From contig JAJDZE010000044.1 in the NCBI GenBank assembly GCA_022824805.1, forward strand, positions 1-53,811: a stretch of 53,811 nucleotides of DNA, written 5' to 3'. The notes under the pieces are model-generated. The model was given only the letters and a program-made list of their open reading frames with translations, made no database searches and had not been told where the DNA came from. A program made the translations under genes and the position numbers. Position 1 is the stretch's first letter. The number at the start of each line of letters is the position of its first letter. Origin of the DNA: Acidimicrobiia bacterium (GTDB lineage: Bacteria; Actinomycetota; Acidimicrobiia; Acidimicrobiales; Poriferisodalaceae). Below, piece after piece: positions 15,687 through 24,274 of the stretch.

Positions 15687-18455
15687 CTAACCGAAGAGCT
15701 GGTCGATCTGGGCCGCGGTGCGTGGCTCGGGCTCGAGGCCGGCGTCGCCGCGCAGGCCGTTGAACGACGCGCGTGCACTGCCGACGCCTTCGAGGGTGCT
15801 CAGGTCGGTGCCGGTGACATTGAAGTAGTTCCTGGCACGACCGTGCTGAATGATCGCTCTCGTGCCGGTGCTCGGCAGCACCTCGGCATCGGGGCCCCAG
15901 TACGAGATGAACACCTCGTCGCTCAGCATGTCGAACCCGACAGAGCTGACGTAGCCGCTGCTGCCGAGCGGCACGAGGTCGGCCACCAAGCCCTCGGCCG
16001 GCGTGAGGCTCTGAACGGCGTCGTTGAACTCCACCCGCACCGCCACCGCCGAGATGCCCCCGCTGAGGTCCACGCGGCCCGACGCAATCGCCCCCAGCGC
16101 CGTCTGCTTCGAGTCTGACTCGTCGGCCTTGGCGCCGTCGGCGGCCAGCACGTAGTCGACCTCGAAGTTCTGGCGGAACAGGCCGTCTCGATGCAAGGCA
16201 GATGCCAAGTCGAACAGGTTGGCCACTCGTCCGGCGTCGCTCAGCGGCGTGCGCTCGGAGATCACATAGTGAACGGTCTTGCGAGCCGCATCGGTCACCA
16301 CCTCGATCTCGACGGCGTTGGTGCGCGACGCCTTCGCCGCGTCATCGGCGCCGGGCCGCAGGTCGTAGCCGAATATCGACCACTCGTTGCCGCGCGCTCC
16401 CGCAGCGGCGCCGGTTCGGCGCGCCGTCACCCGCATCTTCGCGACCGGGTTCGCACCGGCCGTGGTGATCGTGGCCGACGCCTGACGTATGTCGTCGCGC
16501 CGATTGCCCACGAACACTCCCCCGATGCCGAAGCTGCCCGCACCCAGCGGCGCTCGAACGCTCACATGGCTCACCGCGTTGGCGTTGCCGCGCCGGTCCA
16601 GCACGGCATTGCGTGCCACCACGATCGCATCGCCCACCTCGAGCGGTGCAGTTGTGGTGACGCGGTATTCCAAGATGGACGCGCTGCGGCCGGGGGGGCC
16701 GCTGCGCAGCGACGGCGGCGCAGCAACGGCGATGTCGCGCCCGCTGTGGCCTGTCACTCGAATGAACCTGCTCCAGTTCGGCCCGGTCAGCTCGTTGTGC
16801 GCCACGTTCAGCTCGGTGAGCAGCACCCGGAACTCGCTCGGACCGGCCACCGCGGAGATGTCGACGAACGGGTGGTACACGTCGGCGGCGTCGGTGAGCT
16901 TGGCGAGGGTGAGCGAGGCGCGTGCCAGCCGGCGCAGATCGCCCTCGGCGCCCACCCTGCCCCCGCCGAGCACCGTGATGGTGTCGCCGGGCTCGAGCGG
17001 GTGCGACAGGCGGATCGAGACTGTGCGGTCGCGCAGCGCAATGCGGTCGACCAGGGTGATCGGCTCGTCGCTGACGCCCGACGGGCTGACTCCGGCGATG
17101 GGGCGCCCGTTGATGCGGTAGATCGTGGGGTCGAGCACGCTGTCGGCCAGCGATTCGATCGGCAGCGGGTGCTTCACGTCGTCGCTGAAGGTGACGGTGA
17201 ACACCCCGCCGGTGATGCCGCCGGTGGTGTGGGTCTCGTACTTGCCGGTCAGCGGGTCGACCCTCACCGAGATCACGGCGGTGAGCCCCGAGGCGGTCTG
17301 TGCCGCTGCGGTGGCCTGGTCGATCACGGCGTCAGGCACCACCGCGGTGCCGCCCACCGCCAGGATGCCCATGTGCGTGCTGCCGCGGCCCGACCGGTAG
17401 TCGGGCGTGGAGGCCAAGAAGTTGCGCACCGGCGAGGGCAGGCTGCGGCCCACCAGCAGCACCGGCACCGGCCCCCCAGCGCCGAGGCCGCGGCCGAGCA
17501 CCGGCGCGGCCGCCACGCCGTCGGCAGATGCACCCCGGTTCACCAGTGCCACCATGTCGAGGTTGGTGCCGAGTTCGTCGGCGCAGGCGTTGCGCATCTC
17601 CCGGGCGACGGCCACCGACGTGGCCGAGGCCGTGCCGCCGGCGATGCGCCGCGTGGTGAGCACGCCGAAGTCGTCGGTGAGCGACGTTCTGATGCGCTCC
17701 GACACCGCTGCGTCGCTGCCCACGATCACCACGCTGCCGATGTCGTGTGCGCGCAGGAAGGCGCCCGCAGCACGAGACAGCGTGCGAGCCTCGGTGAGCA
17801 GCATCGGCATGCCCAGGGCGTAGGCCAGCGGGCCGATCGCGATCGCGTCGCCACGGCCCACGTCGGTGCCGTTGACCAGAATGGCCGCGGGGAGCTTGGC
17901 GCCGCACCAGGTGGGCTGACGGCCGCCGATGCGGGCGCTGATGGCCGCAGCGGTTGCGTAGCGGTCGTCGCCGGCCACGCGTTCCACTGTGGGACCCGAG
18001 CCGATGGCCTCGATGGCGGTGGCGATGCTGTCGGGCACCACGGCGGTGCCCCCCACGATGACCACCCTCGAGATGCTGTGGTTGTCGATGAAGCGGCGCA
18101 CGTTGTGCGGCAGCCGATCAGGGCGGGTGAGCAGGATGGGAGCGCGCAGGTGGCCCGCGAGCCCTGCAGCGGCTGCTGCGTCTACCTGGGTCTCACCCGA
18201 CGCCACGATGACGGTGGAGATGGCGGCCTCGTCGTCTGCGAAGCGCTCGGCCAGGGCAACGGCGGTGTTGTAGCGGTGAGAGCCGGCGAACTCGCGGCGG
18301 TCGCCGATGCCGTCGCCGTCGGTGTCGATCAGCTCTTCCGATGACGTGGTGGCCGCAGAGGCCGGAGTGCCGCCCGGCACCGAAGCGAGCACGGTCGCAG
18401 CCAGCAGCGCAGCGGCAACAGCGCCGAGGCGGCGGCGGAAACGGGGAGCAGCCAT
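15687..18455 (-). CDS. CWB2-repeat surface protein with acidic DTDGDG motif
   Basis: 922 residues from an ATG with signal peptide MAAPRFRRRLGAVAAALLA. Just after cleavage, LIDTDGDGIGDRREF looks like a calcium-binding thrombospondin-3-type loop. Three CWB2 units follow: REFAGSHRYNTAVALAERF, VERVAGDDRYATAAAISARI and TRRIAGGTASATSVAVAREM, with APILLTRPDRLP loops. The C-terminal half has GGVFTVTFSDDVKHP, ARGNEWSIFGYD and SAVAVRVEFNDAVQ. It forms a second paralogous pair with the gene at 18582-21482. It is presumably exported and wall-bound through CWB2; the function of the tail is unknown. Confidence 0.88.
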   Translation of the reverse strand: MAAPRFRRRLGAVAAALLAATVLASVPGGTPASAATTSSEELIDTDGDGIGDRREFAGSHRYNTAVALAERFADDEAAISTVIVASGETQVDAAAAAGLAGHLRAPILLTRPDRLPHNVRRFIDNHSISRVVIVGGTAVVPDSIATAIEAIGSGPTVERVAGDDRYATAAAISARIGGRQPTWCGAKLPAAILVNGTDVGRGDAIAIGPLAYALGMPMLLTEARTLSRAAGAFLRAHDIGSVVIVGSDAAVSERIRTSLTDDFGVLTTRRIAGGTASATSVAVAREMRNACADELGTNLDMVALVNRGASADGVAAAPVLGRGLGAGGPVPVLLVGRSLPSPVRNFLASTPDYRSGRGSTHMGILAVGGTAVVPDAVIDQATAAAQTASGLTAVISVRVDPLTGKYETHTTGGITGGVFTVTFSDDVKHPLPIESLADSVLDPTIYRINGRPIAGVSPSGVSDEPITLVDRIALRDRTVSIRLSHPLEPGDTITVLGGGRVGAEGDLRRLARASLTLAKLTDAADVYHPFVDISAVAGPSEFRVLLTELNVAHNELTGPNWSRFIRVTGHSGRDIAVAAPPSLRSGPPGRSASILEYRVTTTAPLEVGDAIVVARNAVLDRRGNANAVSHVSVRAPLGAGSFGIGGVFVGNRRDDIRQASATITTAGANPVAKMRVTARRTGAAAGARGNEWSIFGYDLRPGADDAAKASRTNAVEIEVVTDAARKTVHYVISERTPLSDAGRVANLFDLASALHRDGLFRQNFEVDYVLAADGAKADESDSKQTALGAIASGRVDLSGGISAVAVRVEFNDAVQSLTPAEGLVADLVPLGSSGYVSSVGFDMLSDEVFISYWGPDAEVLPSTGTRAIIQHGRARNYFNVTGTDLSTLEGVGSARASFNGLRGDAGLEPEPRTAAQIDQLFG

Positions 18456-18506
18456 GCCCGAATGTTCTCACACGCCGCGCTGCCCGGGAGGTTGCGGGCA
18501 CACGCG

Positions 18507-18538
18507 AAGAGCCCCGGGGCGAATGCCCCGGGGCTCTT
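18507..18538 (-). terminator. Rho-independent-type hairpin after the CWB2 gene ending at 18582
   Basis: AAGAGCCCCGGGGC, loop GAAT, and the perfect complement: a 14-bp stem. It lies 44 bp past the stop at 18582 in the minus direction and before the start of the next gene at 18455, so the two CWB2 genes are probably separate transcripts. Confidence 0.85.
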
Positions 18539-18581
18539 GCGCTGGCTTACCGACGCTCAGGCCGGTGGTGCCATGTGTCTG

Positions 18582-21482
18582 CTAGAGACCGCTGCGGAGT
18601 TGACGCAGGATCAACGCTGCGCTGTCGTCCGATGCATCGGTGTTCGTCACTCCGGCCGCAGTCTGAGCCGCGGTGCAGGTGATACCGGTCGGTCCGCAAC
18701 CCGAGGTGGCGTGGTAGTTGTCCGCCGCGGCTGCCGGGATCACGCGCACTCCGCCCACCTGAGGCAGCTGAGCTTCGCTGCCGTTGGTAGCAGCAGTCGT
18801 GTACGTGAAATACACCATCCGGTCGGGCCTTACGGACATCGTCGTAGCTTCGCTTCCGGCAACGCCGTTGTTGATGGCATCCCTGAGCACGTTGCTGTTC
18901 AGGTTCTCGATGACGTCGTTGAAGTTGACTCGCACCGTCACCATGCTCCGGCCCCCGGCGAACGGGATGCCGCTCGTGTTCGTGGCCGCCAGCCGATGGT
19001 ACTTGTCGGACTCGTTGTTCGCGTAGTCGACCGTGAAGTTGGCCTCGAAGTCGTCATTGGTCCGCAGAGTGCTCGCCAAATCGAACAGCGTCACGTTCTC
19101 CGCAAAGGCGGTGCCTGCACGCAGCGTGTACACGATCCGCTTGTAGCGGGTATCCACGTACACGTCGATGTCAACCCGCGTGGCATTGGCGAACGAGGAG
19201 TGCTCGTAGCCGTACAGCCGCCAGCTGTTGCCCTTTGCACCGCGTGCCACGGCGTCGCCCGCTTGCTTGGCCTTAATCACCATGTCGCCACCGCCGGAGG
19301 TGAGCGTCGCCGTTGCCATCGTGCCGGTCACGGGCGTCGGGCTGCCGATCGACACCGAGGTGATCTTCAAGTCGGACACAGCGTCCTTGACCTGCTCGAC
19401 CTCAAGGCGATTGCCGTTGTCGCGGACATCCTTGAAGCTGTTCACATCCACCCGGATCTCATCGCCCTTCTTCAGGGTGGTACGGGTAGTAGATCCGCCC
19501 GCTTCGGTGAGCTCAGGCACGGTGACCCTAAGACGCATCGCGGGGCGACCCGGAGCTGTATTAGGCCGCCCAGGGTCGGTCTGAGTGCTGACTGTGGTCG
19601 CAGGGACCCGCGTGTTCGTGCCGTCCGCCCTGACGGTGATCGACTTGAACAGGTTCGCGTGGTTGTGAGGCCCGTTCGTGTTCTCCAGCAGAACCGATGC
19701 GTCGGTGACGATCACGTCGAACATGTTCCGGCCGGAGACGGCGAGGATCTCCACCACAGGCCCGGCCCGATCGACCGCGGGTGCGGCGACGGTGACCGTG
19801 CTGGTCGCATCGGCCAGCAGACGCATGTCCATGTGGGCGCCGATCTTGGTGCCGCCGACCACATCAATCTTGGTGTCGCCGACCGCGAACGCCGCCGAAA
19901 GCGTGATCGTCACGGTGCGGTCGCGCACCGAGATCTCGTTCGCCACGTAGCCGTCGTCGTTGTTGGCGTTGCTCTGGGTGCCCGTGGCGAGGGTGACCGG
20001 GGTGCCGTTGACCCTGTACAGGGTCGGCTCGAGCACCGTGCCGTTGAGGGCTGCCAAGTTGTCGTCGTAGTCGATCGAACTCGCGTTGGTCAGCGTCGGG
20101 TTGATCACACCGGCGGTGTCCTTTTGGGGCAGCTTGACATCGTCGCTGAAGGTGACCATGAACCGTCCCCGAGCAACATCACGCGTGGCGTCATTGTCGT
20201 CGTGATCGATCATGACGTTCTTGGCGCTGTGGATCTCTGCCGTGATGGTCTTGGGTGCGGTGTTCGCTGCGTCGACTGCGTCGGCCATCACCTGTGCCGA
20301 GACCACTGCGCTGCCGCCGACGGCGACAAGCTCCAGATGGGTGCGGGTAGCACCGAAGCCGCGGCCGGTGGGGGTCGCAGCCAGGTACTCGCTCACCGTG
20401 GTGGGCAGCGAGCTGCCCACCAGCAGGATCGGCACAGGGCCAGCGTCGCCGAAGCCTTGACCCATGACCGGACCGGCGGTGATGCCGTCGGCGACCGCGT
20501 CGCGGTTCACCAGCGCGGCCAGCGTGGTGTCTGTGCCGAGCACAGTGCCGCAGCGGTTCGAGTCGAGCATCTCCTGAGCGACCTTCACCGAGGTGTCGGC
20601 CGCGTTTTCACCGGAGATGCGCCGGGTGGTGACCACTCCGACGTCCTCGATCAACTCCTCGATGATGGCGTGGGGCACCGCGGTGGTGCCGCCCACGATC
20701 ACGACGTGCTCGACATTGGTGTCGGCCAGGTACTTCGCAGTGGCGGCATGGAGGCCGTCGCTGGTGGTCAGCAGCACCGGCACGCCCAGCGAGTAGGCGA
20801 GCGGGCCGATCACCACCGCGTCAGAACGGCCGCTGTCGCCGCCGTGCACCAGGATCGCAGCGCGCTGGTCGGAGTTGCACCATGTCGGCGCAGGGCCGCC
20901 CAGCTCGCCGGCCATCGCAGTGGCGGTCTCATAGCGGTTGTCGCCCTCGACGCGGCGCACGTCCGGCCCGGAACCCAGGCCCTCGAGTGCGTCGACCACG
21001 TCTTCGCTCACCGCCATGGCGCCGCCCGCCACGATCACGTTCGTGACGTTGTGGCGATCGATGAACCGTGCTGTGTTGTGCGGCAGCCGGTCAGAACGCG
21101 TCAACAGGATCGGCGCGTTCAGATAGCCCGCCAGGCCCGACGCCGCAACGGCGTCGATCTCGGACTCGCCAGACGCGACGATCACCGTCGCGACCGACCC
21201 CGCCTCGCGGGCGAACCGCTCGGCCAGGGCCACCGACGTGTTGTAGCGGTGCGTGCCCGCAAACTCCCGAGTCTTGTCGGGCTGGTACTGGCGCCCTTCG
21301 AGGACGCCGTCGTCGTACACGCGCAAGTAGAACTCGTCGTCAGTACTCACCAGCATCTCGCTGGCAGTGTTCGCAGCGCCCGCAGGCTGCCCTGCCACCA
21401 CGGCCAGCACCGACGCCACAAGCATCGCCGCCAGAACCGCAGCTACAGAGCGGCTGCCGCGCCGCCTGGTTCGAATAGTCAA
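18582..21482 (-). CDS. CWB2-repeat surface protein, paralogue of 15687-18455
   Basis: The frame is open to 21641, but a TTG at 21482 is chosen. It follows AGGAGG by 8 nt and gives a normal signal peptide (LTIRTRRRGSRSVAAVLAAM, AAMLVASVLAVV), leaving 966 residues. After a short acidic segment come three CWB2 units: REFAGTHRYNTSVALAERF, VRRVEGDNRYETATAMAGEL and TRRISGENAADTSVKVAQEM. The tail contains RGRFMVTFSDDVKLP, RGAKGNSWRLYGYE and SMVTVRVNFNDVIENL, in the order of its partner gene. It is the least GC-rich of the group and ends at a strong terminator. An envelope-attached location is inferred from the signal peptide and CWB2. Confidence 0.88.
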   Translation of the reverse strand: MTIRTRRRGSRSVAAVLAAMLVASVLAVVAGQPAGAANTASEMLVSTDDEFYLRVYDDGVLEGRQYQPDKTREFAGTHRYNTSVALAERFAREAGSVATVIVASGESEIDAVAASGLAGYLNAPILLTRSDRLPHNTARFIDRHNVTNVIVAGGAMAVSEDVVDALEGLGSGPDVRRVEGDNRYETATAMAGELGGPAPTWCNSDQRAAILVHGGDSGRSDAVVIGPLAYSLGVPVLLTTSDGLHAATAKYLADTNVEHVVIVGGTTAVPHAIIEELIEDVGVVTTRRISGENAADTSVKVAQEMLDSNRCGTVLGTDTTLAALVNRDAVADGITAGPVMGQGFGDAGPVPILLVGSSLPTTVSEYLAATPTGRGFGATRTHLELVAVGGSAVVSAQVMADAVDAANTAPKTITAEIHSAKNVMIDHDDNDATRDVARGRFMVTFSDDVKLPQKDTAGVINPTLTNASSIDYDDNLAALNGTVLEPTLYRVNGTPVTLATGTQSNANNDDGYVANEISVRDRTVTITLSAAFAVGDTKIDVVGGTKIGAHMDMRLLADATSTVTVAAPAVDRAGPVVEILAVSGRNMFDVIVTDASVLLENTNGPHNHANLFKSITVRADGTNTRVPATTVSTQTDPGRPNTAPGRPAMRLRVTVPELTEAGGSTTRTTLKKGDEIRVDVNSFKDVRDNGNRLEVEQVKDAVSDLKITSVSIGSPTPVTGTMATATLTSGGGDMVIKAKQAGDAVARGAKGNSWRLYGYEHSSFANATRVDIDVYVDTRYKRIVYTLRAGTAFAENVTLFDLASTLRTNDDFEANFTVDYANNESDKYHRLAATNTSGIPFAGGRSMVTVRVNFNDVIENLNSNVLRDAINNGVAGSEATTMSVRPDRMVYFTYTTAATNGSEAQLPQVGGVRVIPAAAADNYHATSGCGPTGITCTAAQTAAGVTNTDASDDSAALILRQLRSGL

Positions 21483-21639
21483 CTTCCTAGCCTCCTGTGC
21501 TGGGAATTCATGGGATGTAGTGCCGGGCTCCGGCGCCTCATGGCACCGATCTCCCGCCTGACATGTAGAACCGCGCAAGGGCGCTCCCTGTGACACGGCC
21601 TTTGGGGAAGGGTACGGGTTGCCTCCCACCAGCGCAAGC

Positions 21640-21776
21640 AACCCCCCACCGCCATCCCCACCAGCCCCGTGTGACGCCCGCGGTCCTCCTGACGGCCCGC
21701 CTCGCGCCGGGCGGCCGCTTCCTTGCGGTCGGCCTCACGGGCATCGACGAGCCAGATCGACACCACGGCATTCCCC
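21640..21776 (-). repeat. Module M copy 1: 3'-type fragment of a coiled-coil/membrane gene
   Basis: Minus-strand frame VVSIWLVDAREADRKEAAAR with EDRGRHTGLVGMAV. It is closely similar in DNA and protein to 22885-23017. It has no convincing start and its frame runs on into unrelated sequence, so it is treated as a repeated fragment. It joins cassette 1 within the shared seam GTGGTGTCGATCTGGCTCG. Confidence 0.5.
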
Positions 21777-21814
21777 ACAGACCCGTTCCGGCAAGTTCGC
21801 AAGCGCCCGAGCGC

Positions 21815-22192
21815 TCAGCCGATCACCCCAGCAGCGTCGAGCCAGATCGACACCACGGCGGTCAGACCGATGCCGGCAAGCCAATAGTGACGAACGCGGC
21901 TCTCGGCGCGGTCCTCGGCGCGCTGGGCCACCAAGGCATCGACCTTCCTGTCGAGACCGGTAACCCTCGTATCGAGGACGGAGACCTTCTCGTTGACCGC
22001 GGAGACCTTCTCGTCGACGGCGGCGAGGTCGTCCTTTGTGGCGAACCGTGCCAGCTCGCCGGTCAGGAACCCCTTGGTCACCAAGTCAGACAGCGGCGCA
22101 GGCGCGAGACACGACATCAAGTACTCCGCGCGGCGCTCGTCGAGCTGCTCACGGAACCAAGCGTAGAGCCGAGAACGGTCTTCTTCAGACAC
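21815..22192 (-). CDS. Cassette minus-strand protein: coiled coil with C-terminal membrane segment
   Basis: 125 residues from a GTG preceded by AGGAGT. The N-terminal part (SRLYAWFREQLDERRAEYLM) is helical. The middle is a heptad coiled coil (LAAVDEKVSAVNEKVSVLDT, VTGLDRKVDALVAQ). The C-terminus WLAGIGLTAVVSIWLDAAG is a single membrane segment, so it is a tail-anchored-like protein. The layout resembles DUF1640/CCDC90-like small coiled-coil membrane proteins, but that is only likeness. It is divergently transcribed from the plus-strand partner at 22318 across a conserved 125-bp region, so shared control is likely. Near-identical copy: 23729-24139. Confidence 0.7.
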   Translation of the reverse strand: MSEEDRSRLYAWFREQLDERRAEYLMSCLAPAPLSDLVTKGFLTGELARFATKDDLAAVDEKVSAVNEKVSVLDTRVTGLDRKVDALVAQRAEDRAESRVRHYWLAGIGLTAVVSIWLDAAGVIG

Positions 22193-22317
22193 AGCGGACT
22201 CCTCTCGGCAGCGGGGCGGCCGGCGCTGGGAGAAAATCGCTTGGCCGGGGTGTCGTGCCGGTCCTAGGTTGCCTCGCGAGCGCGCCGGCCAGGCACGCGT
22301 GAGAGCCGGGAGGCACT
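22193..22317. promoter_or_regulatory. Conserved divergent intergenic of cassette 1
   Basis: The block GGGAGAAAATCGCTTGGCCG to the plus-gene ribosome site is nearly unchanged at 23110-23205, 24186-24274 and 27264-27360, and partly at 28010-28050. This conservation exceeds that of the coding rods and suggests a functional promoter/operator or a recombination arm. It includes TCCTAGGTTGCCT and the GGGAGG ribosome site. Confidence 0.55.
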
Positions 22318-22815
22318 GTGGGTACTATCGCTGAGGTGACCGAAGACCGCCCATCGGCTGTTGCAAGCGACGCGGTCGCACAGCAGCCGGCCGCGTTGTC
22401 GACGGCGCGCGCTGCCGAACGGCGATCGCTGCTGGTGCCGGTGCTGAGCACGGCGTGCGCAGCACTGATCGCCGGCGTGCTCACAATGGCCGTGGTGGGC
22501 TTCAACACTCTGCGCGACGACATGCGCACCGAGATCGGGAGTGTGCGCGGCGAGATCGGCAGTGTGCGCGGCGAGATCGGGAGTGTGCGCGCCGAGATCG
22601 GGAGTGTGCGCGCCGAGATCGGAATGCTCCGCAACGACATGCACACCGAGATCGGGATGCTTGACGCCAAGATCGACACGCAGATCGGGATGTTCCGCGA
22701 CGACATGAACGCGAGGTTCGGCGAGGTCAACGCGATCTTGCTCGATCACGCCGAGCGCCTGGCGCGCATCGAGACGACCCTGGGCGTCGAGTCGCCGCCT
22801 GCACAGCAGCCCTAG
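22318..22815 (+). CDS. Cassette plus-strand protein: membrane anchor plus modular coiled-coil rod (4 heptads, 3 hendecads)
   Basis: 165 residues from a GTG after GGGAGG. Residues about 40-62 (VPVLSTACAALIAGVLTMAV) form one membrane segment. The rod that follows is made of four seven-residue units of the type EIGSVRG (22531-22614). Three eleven-residue units follow, of the types EIGMLRNDMHT, EIGMLDAKIDT and QIGMFRDDMNA (22615-22713). A shared tail closes it (RFGEVNAILLDHAERLARIE, ESPPAQQP). Heptads and hendecads are both coiled-coil periods. Function is unknown. Paralogues at 23206, 24275, 27361 and, more distant, 29135. Confidence 0.72.
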   Translation: MGTIAEVTEDRPSAVASDAVAQQPAALSTARAAERRSLLVPVLSTACAALIAGVLTMAVVGFNTLRDDMRTEIGSVRGEIGSVRGEIGSVRAEIGSVRAEIGMLRNDMHTEIGMLDAKIDTQIGMFRDDMNARFGEVNAILLDHAERLARIETTLGVESPPAQQP

Positions 22816-22819
22816 ACAG

Positions 22820-23017
22820 CCGCGGCGAGCAGGTCGGCGAGCGACTGCGACCAACCCGCCAGCCGCCACGATCTCCAACGCCAAAGCAACCGCCATCCCC
22901 ACCAGCCACGTGTGACGCCCGCGGTCTTCCTGACGGTCAGCCTCGCGCTGGGCGGCCGCTTCTTTGCGGTCGGCCTCACGGGCATCGACGAGCCAGATCG
23001 ACACCACGGCATTCCCG
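22820..23017 (-). pseudogene. Module M copy 2: fragment encoding charged helix and membrane segment
   Basis: Minus-strand frame VVSIWLVDAREADRKEAAAQ, READRQEDRGRHTWLVGMAV and ALALEIVAAGGLVAVA: a charged helix followed by a good membrane segment. No proper start or stop bounds it, and the frame reads on antisense into the cassette 1 gene. It shares the seam VVSIWL with the tail of the cassette minus-strand proteins, so it looks like a mosaic remnant of a related gene. Confidence 0.4.
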
Positions 23018-23691
23018 ACAGACCCGTTTCGGCAAGTTCGCGAGCGTCTGAGCGCTCAGCCGATCACCCCAGCAGCGTCGAGCCAGATCGACACCACAGC
23101 GGGGCGGCCGGCGCTGGGAGAAAATCGCTTGGCCGGGGTGTCGTGCCGGTTTTAGGTTGCCTCACAAGCGCGCCGGCCAGGTGCGCGTGAGAGCCGGGAG
23201 GCACTGTGGGTACTATCGCTGAAGTGACCGAGGATCGCCCATCGGCTGTCGCAAGCGACGCGGTCGGCCAGCAGCGAGCCGCGCGGTGCGCGCAGCGGGT
23301 TGGAGTTCGGCGGTCGCGGGTGGTGCCGGTGCTGAGCACGGGATGCGCGGCACTGATCGCCGGAGTGCTCACGATGGCCGTGGTGGGCTTCAACACACTG
23401 CGCGACGAGATCAGCAGCGTGCGCGGCGAGATCGGGAGTGTGCGCGCCGAGATCGGGATGCTCCGCGACGACATGCACACCGAGATCGGGAGTGTGCGCG
23501 GCGAGATCGGGATGCTCCGCGACGACATGCACACCGAGATCGGGATGCTGCGCAATGACATGAATGCGAGGTTCGCTCAAGTTGACGAGCGGTTCGGGGA
23601 GGTCAACGCGATCCTGCTCGATCACACCGAGCGTCTGACGCGCATCGAGACGACACAGAACGTCAAGTCGCCGCCCGCGCAGCAGCCCTGA
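23018..23691. repeat. Cassette 2 (minus-strand gene reduced to its last codons)
   Basis: Starts with the same block as cassette 1 (GACAGACCCGTTTCGGCAAG onward). After the VVSIWLDAAGVIG-coding tail it jumps straight to the conserved intergenic block at about 23100, so the body of the minus-strand gene is deleted. The plus gene is intact. Confidence 0.75.
23206..23691 (+). CDS. Cassette plus-strand protein, rod variant 2
   Basis: 161 residues from a GTG after GGGAGG. It shares the N-terminus (MGTIAEVTEDRPSAVASDAV) and membrane segment (VLSTGCAALIAGVLTMAVVG) with 22318. The rod order is two heptads, a hendecad (EIGMLRDDMHT), a heptad (EIGSVRG), two hendecads, then RFAQVDE and RFGEVNA. Heptads and hendecads are interleaved, unlike copy 1. 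The stretch after VGQQ reads RAARCAQRVGVRRSRV and differs from the other copies, as if locally scrambled by compensating indels. The common tail ends KSPPAQQP. Function is unknown. Confidence 0.7.
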   Translation: MGTIAEVTEDRPSAVASDAVGQQRAARCAQRVGVRRSRVVPVLSTGCAALIAGVLTMAVVGFNTLRDEISSVRGEIGSVRAEIGMLRDDMHTEIGSVRGEIGMLRDDMHTEIGMLRNDMNARFAQVDERFGEVNAILLDHTERLTRIETTQNVKSPPAQQP

Positions 23692-23728
23692 CAGACCCGT
23701 TTCGGCAAGTTCGCGAGCGCCTGAGCGC

Positions 23729-24139
23729 TCAGCCGATCACCCCAGCAGTGTCGAGCCAGATCGACACCACAGCGGTCAGACCGATGCCGGCAAGCCAATA
23801 GTGACGAACGCGGCTCGTCGCACGGTCCTCGGCGCGGTCCTCGGCGCGCTGGGCCACCAAGGCATCGACCTTCCTGTCGAGACCGGTAACCCTCGTATCG
23901 AGGACGGAGACCTTCTCGTTGACCGCGGAGACCTTCTCGTCGACGGCGGAGACCTTCTCGTCGACGGCGGCGAGGTCGTCCTTTGTGGCGAACCGTGCCA
24001 GCTCGCCGGTCAGGAACCCCTTGGTCACCAAGTCCGACAGCGGCGCAGGCGCGAGGCACGACATCAAGTACTCCGCGCGGCGCTCGTCGAGCTGCTCACG
24101 AAACCAAGCGTAGAGGCGAGAACGGTCTTCTTCAGACAC
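23729..24139 (-). CDS. Cassette minus-strand protein, longer copy
   Basis: 136 residues, almost identical to 21815-22192. It has one extra heptad (AAVDEKVSAVDEKVSAVNEK instead of one fewer repeat) and an extra EDRA before the membrane segment (RAEDRAEDRATSRVRHYWLA). The start is again GTG after AGGAGT. Length differences of 21 and 12 bp inside otherwise matching sequence show that repeat-unit slippage also affects this family member. One C-terminal membrane segment; function unknown. Confidence 0.7.
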   Translation of the reverse strand: MSEEDRSRLYAWFREQLDERRAEYLMSCLAPAPLSDLVTKGFLTGELARFATKDDLAAVDEKVSAVDEKVSAVNEKVSVLDTRVTGLDRKVDALVAQRAEDRAEDRATSRVRHYWLAGIGLTAVVSIWLDTAGVIG

Positions 24140-24274
24140 AGCGGACTCCTTTCAGCAGCGATCCGCTGCGCACAAGCCGGCGCTGGGAGAAAATCGCTTG
24201 GCCGGGGTGTCGCGCCGGTCCTAGGTTGCCTCGCGAGCGCGCCGGCCAGGCACGCGTGAGAGCCGGGAGGCACG

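Larger units (their letters stand above)
21777..22815. repeat. Cassette 1 of the divergent coiled-coil family (complete)
   Basis: Contains a minus-strand gene (21815-22192), a conserved intergenic of 125 bp and a plus-strand gene (22318-22815). The same order recurs at 23694-24685. Versions lacking the minus gene occur at 23018-23691 and 27172-27903, and a stub at 27931-28050. Confidence 0.8.

Noticed and set aside
21483-21641. Longer N-terminus for the CWB2 gene ending at 18582
   Set aside because: It would place 53 polar residues before the signal peptide; the TTG at 21482 has a proper AGGAGG site.
22531-22713. Regular 21/33-bp repeats as a possible CRISPR array
   Set aside because: No unique spacers; the units are contiguous and encode an in-frame coiled coil. 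No cas genes are present.
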